Part shown: positions 19,614 to 26,829 of the stretch, piece after piece
Numbering within the stretch: the first letter of the stretch is position 1
Layout: each line of letters begins with the position of its first letter
NCBI RefSeq assembly: GCF_014651035.1
Contig: NZ_BMWC01000002.1
Location: 496,001 to 560,000 of the forward strand
Reading direction: 5' to 3'
DNA length: 64,000 nucleotides
Origin: Streptomyces lomondensis
GTDB lineage: Bacteria > Actinomycetota > Actinomycetes > Streptomycetales > Streptomycetaceae
The notes under the pieces: generated by a model
Told to the model about the DNA's origin: nothing
The model's input: only the letters and a program-made list of their open reading frames with translations
The model's database searches: none
Program-made: the position numbers and the translations under genes

Positions 19614-21554
19614 ATGCCTCAGCCACCCCACGGACCGTCCCCGACCCCGCAGAGCTGGCTGCACTGTGGCGAGGGTGCCAACCCAGAAAACCTCTTCGGA
19701 TGTCCCGGCATTCGTGTGTCGGGTCACACTGCGTGTCTCGCACACCTGGCCGATCTCGACCGCGATGCCTACCTTGCGGATCTGGTCCCCGGCGCCGACA
19801 TCGACCACCGCGGCACTTCGTTCACCGGATCCCTTCTCGGCGCCCTCCTCAACGCCCTCCGTGACCCCGTAACTGGCCACCCTCGCGTGGGCGTCGCCAA
19901 GTTCGAGTCGGCAGTCTTCGAGGGTGACGTCTGGTTCGAGTCGGTTACCTTTCAAGACATCGCCTGGTTCGAGTCGGCCATCTTCAAGGGCCACGCCGGG
20001 TTCCAGTCAACAACCTTTAAGGACAGCGCCGGGTTCGAGTCGGCGACGTTCGAGGGTACTGCCGGGTTCGGGTTGGCGACCTTTGAGGGCAATGCCTGGT
20101 TCCAGTTGTCAACTTTCGAGGACGATGTCTGGTTCCAGTCGGCGACCTTCAAGGGCCACGCCGGGTTCAGGTCGACGACCTTCAAGGGCGTCGCCGGGTT
20201 CGGGTTGGCGGCCTTCAAGGACATCGCCTGGTTCGAGTCGGCAGGCTTCGAGGGCAGCGCCAGGTTCCAGTCGGCGACCTTCGAGAACAGCGTTGTGTTC
20301 GGAGCAGCGACCTTCAAAGGAAAAGCCTGGTTCGAGTCGGCGACCTTCAAGGGCAACGCCGGTTTCGACTCCGCGACGTTCGAGGGCAAGGCCGGATTCG
20401 AGTCGGCGACCTTCAAAGGCGACGCTTGGTTCGAGTCTGCAACCTTCAAGGAAGCTGTGACCGTAGGGCCTTTAATCTGCACTGGGCGAGTCCTGCTGTC
20501 CAGGGCGACGTTCGGCGGCCCAGTGACCCTGGCGTTTGCCGCCCATCGCCTGGAGTGTCGTCGGACACGCTGGTCATCGACAGCAGAGGTACGTCTGCGC
20601 TACGCCACGGTGGACTTTGCTCATGCGGTGTTCGAGTACCCCCTCACGATCGCCGCGGAGCCAGATCCGTTCGTTCTCGCCGACGGTCGGCAGCTGGCCG
20701 AGGATCCTTTTGAGAGGGCGCCCGATCCCGGCGTGCGGGTGGCATCGCTGCGTGGGGTGGATGCAGCCCACCTGGTCCTCGCCGACATCAACCTGTCAGG
20801 ATGCCTGTTCGCTGGCACGGTCCACCTGGATCAATTGAGGCTGGAGGGCGCCTGTACGTTCGACACAGCCCCACCCGCCGTGCACTGGCGACGATGGTGG
20901 CCTATGTGGTTCGCCGAACGCCGCGTCCTGGCCGAGGAACACCACTGGCGTGCCAACCAGCCGAGGGCAGTGCAGGGCTGGAATATCGCGGTCCTCGGCG
21001 CCGGGCGCACCGGGCCATTGCAGCTCGCGCCGGTATACCGGGCGCTGCGCAAGGCCTTCGAGGACGGCAAACACGAGCCCGGGGCCGCAGACTTCTACTA
21101 CGGGGAGATGGAGATGCGCCGCCACGCCGACGACATCCCCCACAGTGAACGGCGGCTGCTGACCGCGTACTGGGCGCTGTCCGGCTACGGCCTGCGCGCC
21201 TCCCGGGCCCTGGCCTGGCTCGGCGCCGCCATGCTCCTCACCATCGTCTTGCTGATGGCCGTCGGCCTCGCCAAAGACACCCCGAAGCAGACAGCGACCG
21301 GCACCGTCCCGGCCAGCGGAGGCAAGGTCACCTTCGAGATCAACAAGGACGACCCGCAAGACCCTACCGGCAACCGATTCACCGGCAAGCGCTTCGAGAA
21401 GGCTCTGTACGTCACGCTCAACTCGGTGGTGTTCCGCTCCTCTGGCCAGGACCTGACTACTTCTGGCACTTACATAGAGATGACCTCACGCCTGACCGAG
21501 CCCGTCCTTCTGACGCTCGCCGTCCTGGCTGTCCGTAACCGGGTCAAACGCTGA
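19614..21554 (+). CDS. Pentapeptide-repeat membrane protein (transposon cargo 1)
   Basis: A 646-residue protein. The N-terminus carries a small conserved Cys-containing region (GCPGIRVSGHTACLAHL, PGADIDHRG). About 20 tandem decads of the form A-x-F-E/K-G-x-A-x-F-x, two pentapeptides each (~residues 80-300), predict a right-handed quadrilateral beta-helix. A second, less regular repeat region follows, and the C-terminal part has hydrophobic segments (LAWLGAAMLLTIVLLMAVGLA, and LTLAVLAVRNR). Pentapeptide proteins of this type are common in Streptomyces with unknown function; some relatives mimic DNA. A rare TTA codon lies at 20472-20474. The ATG at 19614 is preferred over a GTG at 19593, but neither has a clear ribosome-binding site. 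Confidence 0.82.
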   Translation: MPQPPHGPSPTPQSWLHCGEGANPENLFGCPGIRVSGHTACLAHLADLDRDAYLADLVPGADIDHRGTSFTGSLLGALLNALRDPVTGHPRVGVAKFESAVFEGDVWFESVTFQDIAWFESAIFKGHAGFQSTTFKDSAGFESATFEGTAGFGLATFEGNAWFQLSTFEDDVWFQSATFKGHAGFRSTTFKGVAGFGLAAFKDIAWFESAGFEGSARFQSATFENSVVFGAATFKGKAWFESATFKGNAGFDSATFEGKAGFESATFKGDAWFESATFKEAVTVGPLICTGRVLLSRATFGGPVTLAFAAHRLECRRTRWSSTAEVRLRYATVDFAHAVFEYPLTIAAEPDPFVLADGRQLAEDPFERAPDPGVRVASLRGVDAAHLVLADINLSGCLFAGTVHLDQLRLEGACTFDTAPPAVHWRRWWPMWFAERRVLAEEHHWRANQPRAVQGWNIAVLGAGRTGPLQLAPVYRALRKAFEDGKHEPGAADFYYGEMEMRRHADDIPHSERRLLTAYWALSGYGLRASRALAWLGAAMLLTIVLLMAVGLAKDTPKQTATGTVPASGGKVTFEINKDDPQDPTGNRFTGKRFEKALYVTLNSVVFRSSGQDLTTSGTYIEMTSRLTEPVLLTLAVLAVRNRVKR

Positions 21555-21623
21555 ACCACCACCATCGGTGGCAGTTCGCCACGGAAAGTGACCCCTATCC
21601 GACGTCCCCAGTCCCCGAGCTCG

Positions 21624-21652
21624 GGAAGGTGTTTCAACCCGAAACACCTTCC
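21624..21652. terminator. Bidirectional terminator between the two pentapeptide-repeat genes
   Basis: GGAAGGTGTTTC and GAAACACCTTCC form a perfect 12-bp stem around AACCC, placed between the convergent cargo genes. Confidence 0.8.
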
Positions 21653-21825
21653 AAGACATGCCAAGCCGGACTTGCCTAACCTGCCTGCACTCGCGATCAG
21701 CAGCCTCCGCTGAGTAAACAGGCTATAAGCCCTAGGTGACGTCCGTGCCGTCGTCGGCTACGTCACGTGCTGCACACGTGGATTGGCCTTGGCCCGGACT
21801 GATGGGGATCGCGCCGTGGCCTCGA

Positions 21826-23094
21826 CTAGGGAGGCGGCGATTGCCAAGCCGTGGGCAGGATGAGCCCATTTGGCAGGGGGAATCCTGGTCCCGGAAGCAG
21901 GCTAGCTGGAGCAGTCCCTCCGGCATCGCTGAAGTCGACTGCACCGCCGGAGAACGTCGCTTCGTCGAAGTGAACCGTGCTGCCGGAAAACGTCGAATTG
22001 TTGAAGTGCACCGTGCCGTTGGAGAATGTCGATCCATCAAAGTCGACTGTACCTCCGGAGAATGTCGCTCCGTAGAAGCGGACCGTGCTGCCGGAGAACG
22101 TTGAACTGTTGAAGCGGACCGTGCTGCCAGAGAACATCGCCCCATCGAAGTCGACCGTGCCGCCGGACAAAGTCAACCCGACGAAGAGGACCGCGCCGCC
22201 GGAGCACCTCGACCCGTGGAAGTCGACTGTGCCGCCGGAGAGTGTCGACCTGCTGAAGCTGACTGAGCTGCCGGAGAACATCACGAAGCTGAAGTCGACT
22301 GTGCCGCCGGAGAACACCACCCCATGGAAGTCCACTGCGCCGCCGGAGAACACCGCGCCGGTGAAGTCGACCGTACCGCCGGAGAACACCGCCCCGGTGA
22401 ACTCGACCGTACCGCCGGAGAAGACCGCCTCGCTGAAGTCGCCACCGTCGAAGATGACGCCAGTGAAGTCAAAGTCGTGACCTTGCCACGAGTGGTGATG
22501 GTGGAGGGGTAGACGGAGGCGGTCGCGAAGGAGCCTGACGACGGTGTGCCGGACTTCCCGCAGAGCCAGGTAAGTGTGGCGGGCTTTCGGGTCGTTCGCC
22601 GGCAGGTCGGCTTCGGCGGTGTAGGGCAGTCGGAGGTACGCGCACAGGACGTCGATGCAGGTCTGTCGCAGTTCACGGTTGGGGGCGTCGTCGGCGAGTC
22701 CAGCCAGTGCGTGGACGCCGCCGAGGCGGACTGCCGCGGGTTCTTCGCCGAGTTGGGAAACGGCAGTGGTGAAGCGTTCGGTATGTAATCGGGTGGCGTC
22801 ACGGAACGCGCCGTCCTCATCGACGCGCTGGCGACGGTAGGCCACAACCAGGGCTACCAGGGCACCCGCGCCAGCCACCACGCCGAAGGCAAGCTTGACG
22901 AGATCGAACAGCGTCTTGGAGTCAATGCGCGGCTCAGGCTTCAACCCGGTTACGCCGAGCAGGTCCCAACCTGCGTAGAACACAACCGCGGCCACCAGGA
23001 CCGCAGCGATGAAGGCAAGGACCAAGACGATGCCGACGGGCCACAGACGCAGACCGCGCTGTTCGGCCTGGCGCCGGGGCAGACGTGAGCTCAT
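21826..23094 (-). CDS. Pentapeptide-repeat membrane protein (transposon cargo 2)
   Basis: A 422-residue protein. Two N-terminal membrane segments (VGIVLVLAFIAAVLVAAVVF and LVKLAFGVVAGAGALVALVV) precede a helical linker with the conserved YRRQRVDEDGAFRDATRLHTERF region. Then come about 17 repeats of F-S-G-G-T-V-D/R-F-x-G/S-A/S-x forming a beta-helix. This architecture is widespread in Streptomyces and resembles pentapeptide proteins of unknown function in cyanobacteria. The ATG at 23094 keeps the gene inside the transposon; the frame stays open further but would run through the right end. Codon 103 is TTA (22788-22786). The gene converges on the other pentapeptide gene. Confidence 0.82.
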   Translation of the reverse strand: MSSRLPRRQAEQRGLRLWPVGIVLVLAFIAAVLVAAVVFYAGWDLLGVTGLKPEPRIDSKTLFDLVKLAFGVVAGAGALVALVVAYRRQRVDEDGAFRDATRLHTERFTTAVSQLGEEPAAVRLGGVHALAGLADDAPNRELRQTCIDVLCAYLRLPYTAEADLPANDPKARHTYLALREVRHTVVRLLRDRLRLPLHHHHSWQGHDFDFTGVIFDGGDFSEAVFSGGTVEFTGAVFSGGTVDFTGAVFSGGAVDFHGVVFSGGTVDFSFVMFSGSSVSFSRSTLSGGTVDFHGSRCSGGAVLFVGLTLSGGTVDFDGAMFSGSTVRFNSSTFSGSTVRFYGATFSGGTVDFDGSTFSNGTVHFNNSTFSGSTVHFDEATFSGGAVDFSDAGGTAPASLLPGPGFPLPNGLILPTAWQSPPP

Positions 23095-23097
23095 TAC

Positions 23098-23244
23098 CGA
23101 CAAGACTGCCCAAGGTGCACGACTGGTTGCAGCCGACAGAAACCGACAGTTAGTCCGGACGAAACCCCCGACAAGAAGGCTGGACCACACTCCGAAGCCC
23201 CAGGTCACGTCGCCACCGAACGACAATTGAAATCGGAACCTACA
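23098..23244 (-). repeat. Right transposon end: terminal inverted repeat and putative TnsB sites
   Basis: AATCGGAACCTACA (23231-23244) is the perfect inverted copy of the left tip. Reading inward, TGTCG recurs with starts near 23226, 23173, 23148, 23138 and 23102 (as CGACA on the plus strand). The first of these is in phase with the left end. An array of five sites over ~145 bp fits a Tn7-type long end. Confidence 0.8.
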
Positions 23245-23249
23245 AGGCA
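23245..23249. repeat. Target site duplication AGGCA, right copy
   Basis: AGGCA directly follows the right terminal repeat and matches 11502-11506. Joining 11506 to 23250 restores the uninterrupted NlpC/P60 3' region. Confidence 0.9.
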
Positions 23250-23261
23250 CCGGAGGATTTT

Positions 23262-23285
23262 GAGGGGCACGCGCGCGTGCCCCTC
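23262..23285. terminator. Displaced terminator of the NlpC/P60 gene
   Basis: GAGGGGCAC and GTGCCCCTC form a 9-bp stem extended by a GCGCGC palindrome. In the uninserted chromosome this hairpin would lie ~18 bp behind the NlpC/P60 stop codon. The transposon now separates the two by 11.7 kb. Confidence 0.7.
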
Positions 23286-23320
23286 TCGTCGCGCGTGCGG
23301 CGCTCTCTAGCATCGGCGCT

Positions 23321-24256
23321 ATGTCCGGCCCCTCCTCGTCTGCCCCCTTGTGGGCGACGTACGCGCTGACGACCGGCACCCTGTCGGTCGGTCTCGACTC
23401 GGCCGGGTACGGGGTCCTGTCCCGGATCGCCGTCGTCCTGGCCTGCGCGGCCTGGCTGGGGGCGATCGCGCACGCCGTGCGACGGGCGGCCTGGCGGGCG
23501 GAGACGGCGACCGCGCTCACCTTCGTGGCCGCGACCGCCGTGGTCGGCACCGGCCTCTCGGCGGCCGGCCGGCAGCGGTCGGCCGCGGCGCTGCTGGCCC
23601 TCGCCGCGCTGCTCTGGACGCCGCTCCTCGCCTCAGGGGTCCCGCGGCGGCACGGCACCGTGTTCCTGCGCTGCGTGGCCACCCAGGGGCTCGCCGTGCT
23701 CGGCGCCACGCTCGCCGCGGCCGAGTCGGCGGCCTGGCTCGCCCACGCGGCGCTGACGCTGTTCTGGCTGGGGCTCGTGCTCTACTGCCTCGCCCTGTTC
23801 CGCTTCGAGCCGCGGCAGGTCGGCGAGGGGGCCGGGGACCACTGGCTCGCGGGCGGCGCGCTCGCCGTGTCGGCGCTGGCCGGGGCGAAGCTCCTCAGCG
23901 CCGACAGCGAGCGCCTGTACCTGTGGAACGACGACGACCACGCCGTCCTCAGCAGGGTCACCGTCGCGCTGCTCGTACTCACCGCGATCTGCTGCGTCGC
24001 CCTGTTCACCGCCGAGCTCTTCTGGCCCCGGCGCCGCTACGACGTACGGCGCTGGGCGACCGTGTTCGCCGCGGTCGTGACGGCCACGGCCGCCCTGGCG
24101 GTCGCCGCCGCCCTCGACGCCCCCTGGCTCGACGGCCTCGGGGAGGCACTGCTGTGGTTGGCGGTGGCGGCGTGGCTCGGGTGCACCGCCTGGACGGTCG
24201 CCTCGGCGCGGGCCGGCGAAAGGCCGGGCAGGGTCAGGTCCAGAGCACGGCGATGA
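23321..24256 (+). CDS. TDT-family membrane transporter (tellurite-resistance/C4-dicarboxylate type)
   Basis: A 311-residue integral membrane protein with about nine to ten hydrophobic segments. It resembles Streptomyces TDT/SLAC1-superfamily proteins: a central LAHAALTLFWLGLVLYCLALFRFEPRQV segment in spirit, then GDHWLAGGALAVSALAGAKL and YLWNDDDHAVL. Family members export small anions such as sulfite, malate or chloride; the substrate here is unknown. It starts 71 bp after the transposon's right edge and is therefore the native downstream neighbour of the NlpC/P60 gene. Its end overlaps the next, convergent gene by 23 bp. Confidence 0.7.
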   Translation: MSGPSSSAPLWATYALTTGTLSVGLDSAGYGVLSRIAVVLACAAWLGAIAHAVRRAAWRAETATALTFVAATAVVGTGLSAAGRQRSAAALLALAALLWTPLLASGVPRRHGTVFLRCVATQGLAVLGATLAAAESAAWLAHAALTLFWLGLVLYCLALFRFEPRQVGEGAGDHWLAGGALAVSALAGAKLLSADSERLYLWNDDDHAVLSRVTVALLVLTAICCVALFTAELFWPRRRYDVRRWATVFAAVVTATAALAVAAALDAPWLDGLGEALLWLAVAAWLGCTAWTVASARAGERPGRVRSRARR

Positions 24257-24587
24257 AGATGTTCGCCGTGGTCAGCAGCCCGACCAGGCCGAACAGGCCC
24301 TTGTCCACCTTCTCGTCGTCCCGTTTCACATAGACCAGGCCGAGGATCACGATCAGCAGGGCCAGCTTCACGCCGATCTTGATGTTGTTCACGGACTGGT
24401 CGTCGGCCTGGTTGAGGCCGACCAGGATCACCCCGGTGACCAGCATCGTCAGAGCGCCGTGCAGCATCGCGGGGGTGTAGCGGGCGGTGCCCTCGCCCAT
24501 CGCCTTCATCTGAGTGAGGAAGCCGCCCAAGAGCGCGGCGATGCCGACGATGTGGAGGCCGACGAAGAGGTGGATGAGTACGTCCAT
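24234..24587 (-). CDS. Small integral membrane protein
   Basis: A 117-residue protein with four predicted membrane helices (IHLFVGLHIVGIAALLGGFL, ALTMLVTGVILVGL, IGVKLALLIVILGLVYV, LFGLVGLLTTANIFIAVLWT). It belongs to a conserved actinobacterial family without known function. It converges on and overlaps the 3' end of the TDT transporter gene. Confidence 0.75.
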   Translation of the reverse strand: MDVLIHLFVGLHIVGIAALLGGFLTQMKAMGEGTARYTPAMLHGALTMLVTGVILVGLNQADDQSVNNIKIGVKLALLIVILGLVYVKRDDEKVDKGLFGLVGLLTTANIFIAVLWT

Positions 24588-25009
24588 GAGGCCGGAGCCT
24601 AATCAGGGCCCCTGGGCCGTCCGACACCGGCCCATCGATGCATATATGCGCCCCATAGCACCCGATCACCGTCACTCTCCTACGAATCGACGCATCGGTC
24701 ATCACGCTGAGTTAAGACGACGGCGCCCAGGCCGGATCACGGTCGCATACGGTCACCACCGGTCCTCTCGGGACAGTTCCGCGCACCCGCCACCGGCCCG
24801 CACGACGGGGTTTAGCGTCCTCCACCAGGTGACCGGCTCCCCACAGCCGCCCGGGCCAGGGGCGGCAGTCGGGCACCACCGCCGAGAAGGTCCGGCGGCG
24901 GCTCCGCTCCCCCTGTGCGGGCCGTCGCCGGACGCGCAGGCCGCCCGTCCGCTCCCCCGGGCGGCCCTACGCACCCACCCGGCGGTCGAGGAAAGGACGT
25001 GGCCTCCAG
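24588..25009. other. Intergenic region before the second NlpC/P60 gene
   Basis: A 422-bp gap between divergent genes. It contains the palindrome GCATATATGC (24640-24649). Its last ~35 bases resemble the end of the riboswitch leader of the paralogous NlpC/P60 gene (ACCCGG...GGAAAGGACG). The diagnostic ydaO core blocks are missing, so a riboswitch is not called. Confidence 0.5.
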
Positions 25010-26077
25010 GTGGCAGCGCACCGCAAGCCCCGACAGCGCCCCGCGAGCGGCGGCACGGCCCGTACGGCCGCCACGATCGCCCTCGCCGGTGCGGCGACCG
25101 CGACGGGCTTCGACGGGACCGGACACGCCGAACCACAGCTCACCCCCGGCCAGGTCAAGGCCAAGGTGGACAAGCTGTACCAGGAGGCGGAGGTCGCCAC
25201 CGAGAAGTACAACGGCGCGAAGGAGAAGGCCGAGGCGGCCGGGCAGCGTCTGAAGGACCTCCAGGACCAGGCCGCCCGCACCAAGGAGCGGCTCAACTCG
25301 GCCCGCGAGGACCTGGGTTCGGTCGCCGCCGCGCAGTACCGCACCGGCGGTCTCGACCCCGCCCTTCAGCTCGCCCTGTCCGACGATCCCGACCGGTACC
25401 TGGAGAACGCCGAGTTCGTCGAGCGGGCCGGCAACCGTCAGAAGGCCGCAGTCGGGCGCGTACGCCGGCAACTCCGGGAGATCGAGCAGTTGCGCGGGGC
25501 CGCCCACATCGAGCTGACCTCCCTGAAGTCGCGGCAGACGGAGCTGAAGCGGCACAAGAAGACCATCACCGGCAAGCTCGGCTCCGCACGGCAGCTGCTG
25601 TCCCGGCTCGACGTGCAGGAACGTTCCAGACTCGGAGAAGCGCCGGGCACCGGCCGCGCCTCACGCTCCTCGACGGGCCCGCGCGGCAGCCTGGCCGCCC
25701 CCGGATCCGCCACCGCCCAGGCGCCCAACGCCCGCGCGGCCGCCGCCGTCTCCTACGCCTACCAGAAGCTCGGCAGCCCCTACGTCTGGGGCGCGACCGG
25801 CCCGAACGCCTTCGACTGCTCGGGCCTCGTCCAGGCCGCGTACCGCTCCGCGGGCGTCTCCCTGCCGCGCACGACGTACTCCCAGATCGCCGCGGGCCGC
25901 CGCGTCTCCCGCTCCGAACTCCTCCCCGGAGACCTGGTGTTCTTCTACGCGGGCATCAGCCACGTCGGCATCTATGTGGGCAACGGCCGGATGATCCACG
26001 CCCCGAACCCGTCCGCCCCGGTCCGGGTCGCGCCGCTCGACGAGATGCCGTACGCGGGTGCCACGCGGGTGGTGTGA
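25010..26077 (+). CDS. NlpC/P60 cell-wall hydrolase, paralogue
   Basis: A 355-residue paralogue of the protein at 10331. A weak hydrophobic N-terminus precedes a coiled coil (~45-205). A Ser/Gly/Ala-rich linker follows, then the NlpC/P60 domain with Cys270 in FDCSGL, His318 in SHVGIY and His330 in MIHAP. The GTG at 25010 aligns exactly with the paralogue's TTG start (MAAHRKPRQ against MASHRKSRP). The predicted job is peptidoglycan stem-peptide cleavage outside the membrane. It ends 11 bp from the convergent response-regulator gene. Confidence 0.9.
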   Translation: MAAHRKPRQRPASGGTARTAATIALAGAATATGFDGTGHAEPQLTPGQVKAKVDKLYQEAEVATEKYNGAKEKAEAAGQRLKDLQDQAARTKERLNSAREDLGSVAAAQYRTGGLDPALQLALSDDPDRYLENAEFVERAGNRQKAAVGRVRRQLREIEQLRGAAHIELTSLKSRQTELKRHKKTITGKLGSARQLLSRLDVQERSRLGEAPGTGRASRSSTGPRGSLAAPGSATAQAPNARAAAAVSYAYQKLGSPYVWGATGPNAFDCSGLVQAAYRSAGVSLPRTTYSQIAAGRRVSRSELLPGDLVFFYAGISHVGIYVGNGRMIHAPNPSAPVRVAPLDEMPYAGATRVV

Positions 26078-26088
26078 CCGGACCGGCG

Positions 26089-26829
26089 TCACACCAGCCG
26101 GCGAGCCGTCGCCCAGCGCGTCAGCTCGTGCCGGTTGGAGAGCTGGAGCTTGCGGAGGACCGCCGAGACATGCGACTCGACCGTCTTCACGGAGATGAAC
26201 AGCTGCTTGGCGATCTCCTTGTACGCGTATCCCCGGGCGATGAGCCGCAGCACCTCACGCTCGCGCTGGGTCAGGCGGTCCAGGTCCTCGTCGACCGGCG
26301 GCGCGTCCGTGGAGGCGAAGGCGTCGAGGACGAACCCGGCCAGGCGCGGCGAGAAGACGGCGTCGCCCTCCTGGACGCGGAAGATGGAGTCCACGAGGTC
26401 CGTGCCGGTGATCGTCTTGGTGACGTACCCCCGGGCCCCGCCGCGGATCACGCCGATCACGTCCTCCGCCGCGTCCGACACGGACAGCGCGAGGAAGCGG
26501 ACGGGCTGCTCGGCGTCGGCCATCAGCGCGGCACAGCGGCGCAGCACCTCCACCCCGCCGCCGCCCGGCAGGTGCACGTCGAGGAGGACCACCTCGGGCC
26601 GGGTCGCGGTGATGACCGTGACCGCCTGGTCGACGTCCGCGGCCTCGCCGACGACCTCGACACCGGTCTGCTCGGTCTGCCCGATCTCGGCCTGGACGCC
26701 CGTACGGAACATGCGGTGGTCGTCGACGAGGACCACGCGCACGCGACGCCCGGTGCCGCCGCCCGACTCCGCGGGGCCGGGCGCCTCCGCCGATCCCGCC
26801 GTACCGTTCGACTCGGTCGGGTCGCTCAT
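26089..26829 (-). CDS. NarL/LuxR-type response regulator (LiaR-like)
   Basis: A 246-residue response regulator. The receiver domain (~30-150) has the acidic pair Asp36-Asp37, phospho-acceptor Asp84 in VVLLDVHLPG and the KTITGTD Lys. A LuxR-type HTH follows (~180-240; LTQREREVLRLIARGYAYKEIA...VKTVESHVSAVLRKL). The start overlaps the stop of the upstream histidine kinase (ATGA), so the pair is translationally coupled. It probably regulates a cell-envelope regulon and perhaps the divergent PspC/LiaF-like gene. Confidence 0.92.
   Translation of the reverse strand: MSDPTESNGTAGSAEAPGPAESGGGTGRRVRVVLVDDHRMFRTGVQAEIGQTEQTGVEVVGEAADVDQAVTVITATRPEVVLLDVHLPGGGGVEVLRRCAALMADAEQPVRFLALSVSDAAEDVIGVIRGGARGYVTKTITGTDLVDSIFRVQEGDAVFSPRLAGFVLDAFASTDAPPVDEDLDRLTQREREVLRLIARGYAYKEIAKQLFISVKTVESHVSAVLRKLQLSNRHELTRWATARRLV

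Larger units (their letters stand above)
11507..23244 (+). mobile_element. Complete Tn7-like transposon (11,738 bp)
   Basis: The element is bounded by perfect 14-bp inverted repeats (TGTAGGTTCCGATT) starting with the TGT...ACA termini of the Tn7/Tn402 superfamily. It is flanked by the 5-bp duplication AGGCA. The left end encodes a coupled tnsA-tnsB-tnsC-tniQ operon. The right half holds cargo: a methyltransferase (leftward) and two convergent pentapeptide-repeat genes. Both ends hold several TGTCG/TTGTC motifs expected for TnsB binding. The tnsA end abuts the 3' end of the NlpC/P60 gene, the same polarity as Tn7 beside glmS. No CRISPR or Cas genes are present, so targeting should be through TniQ. 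The only visible damage is a frameshift at the extreme C-terminus of tniQ. Confidence 0.95.

Noticed and set aside
19429..19872. An ORF starting MPYKYPQTLQPSS with a GGAGAAGG upstream
   Set aside because: It runs out of frame through the start of the pentapeptide gene and its later part is a shadow. It could be a gene remnant but cannot be supported.
19950..22450. Short periodic DNA repeats in two blocks as CRISPR or satellite DNA
   Set aside because: They are the in-frame coding of pentapeptide repeats in two membrane proteins.
23095..23709. Upstream extension of pentapeptide gene 2 across the transposon's right end
   Set aside because: The frame is open but is antisense to the transporter gene and crosses the element boundary. 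The ATG at 23094 is a proper start.
24760..25009. A second c-di-AMP riboswitch before the NlpC/P60 paralogue
   Set aside because: The core conserved blocks of the class are missing; only the region next to the ribosome-binding site resembles the first leader.
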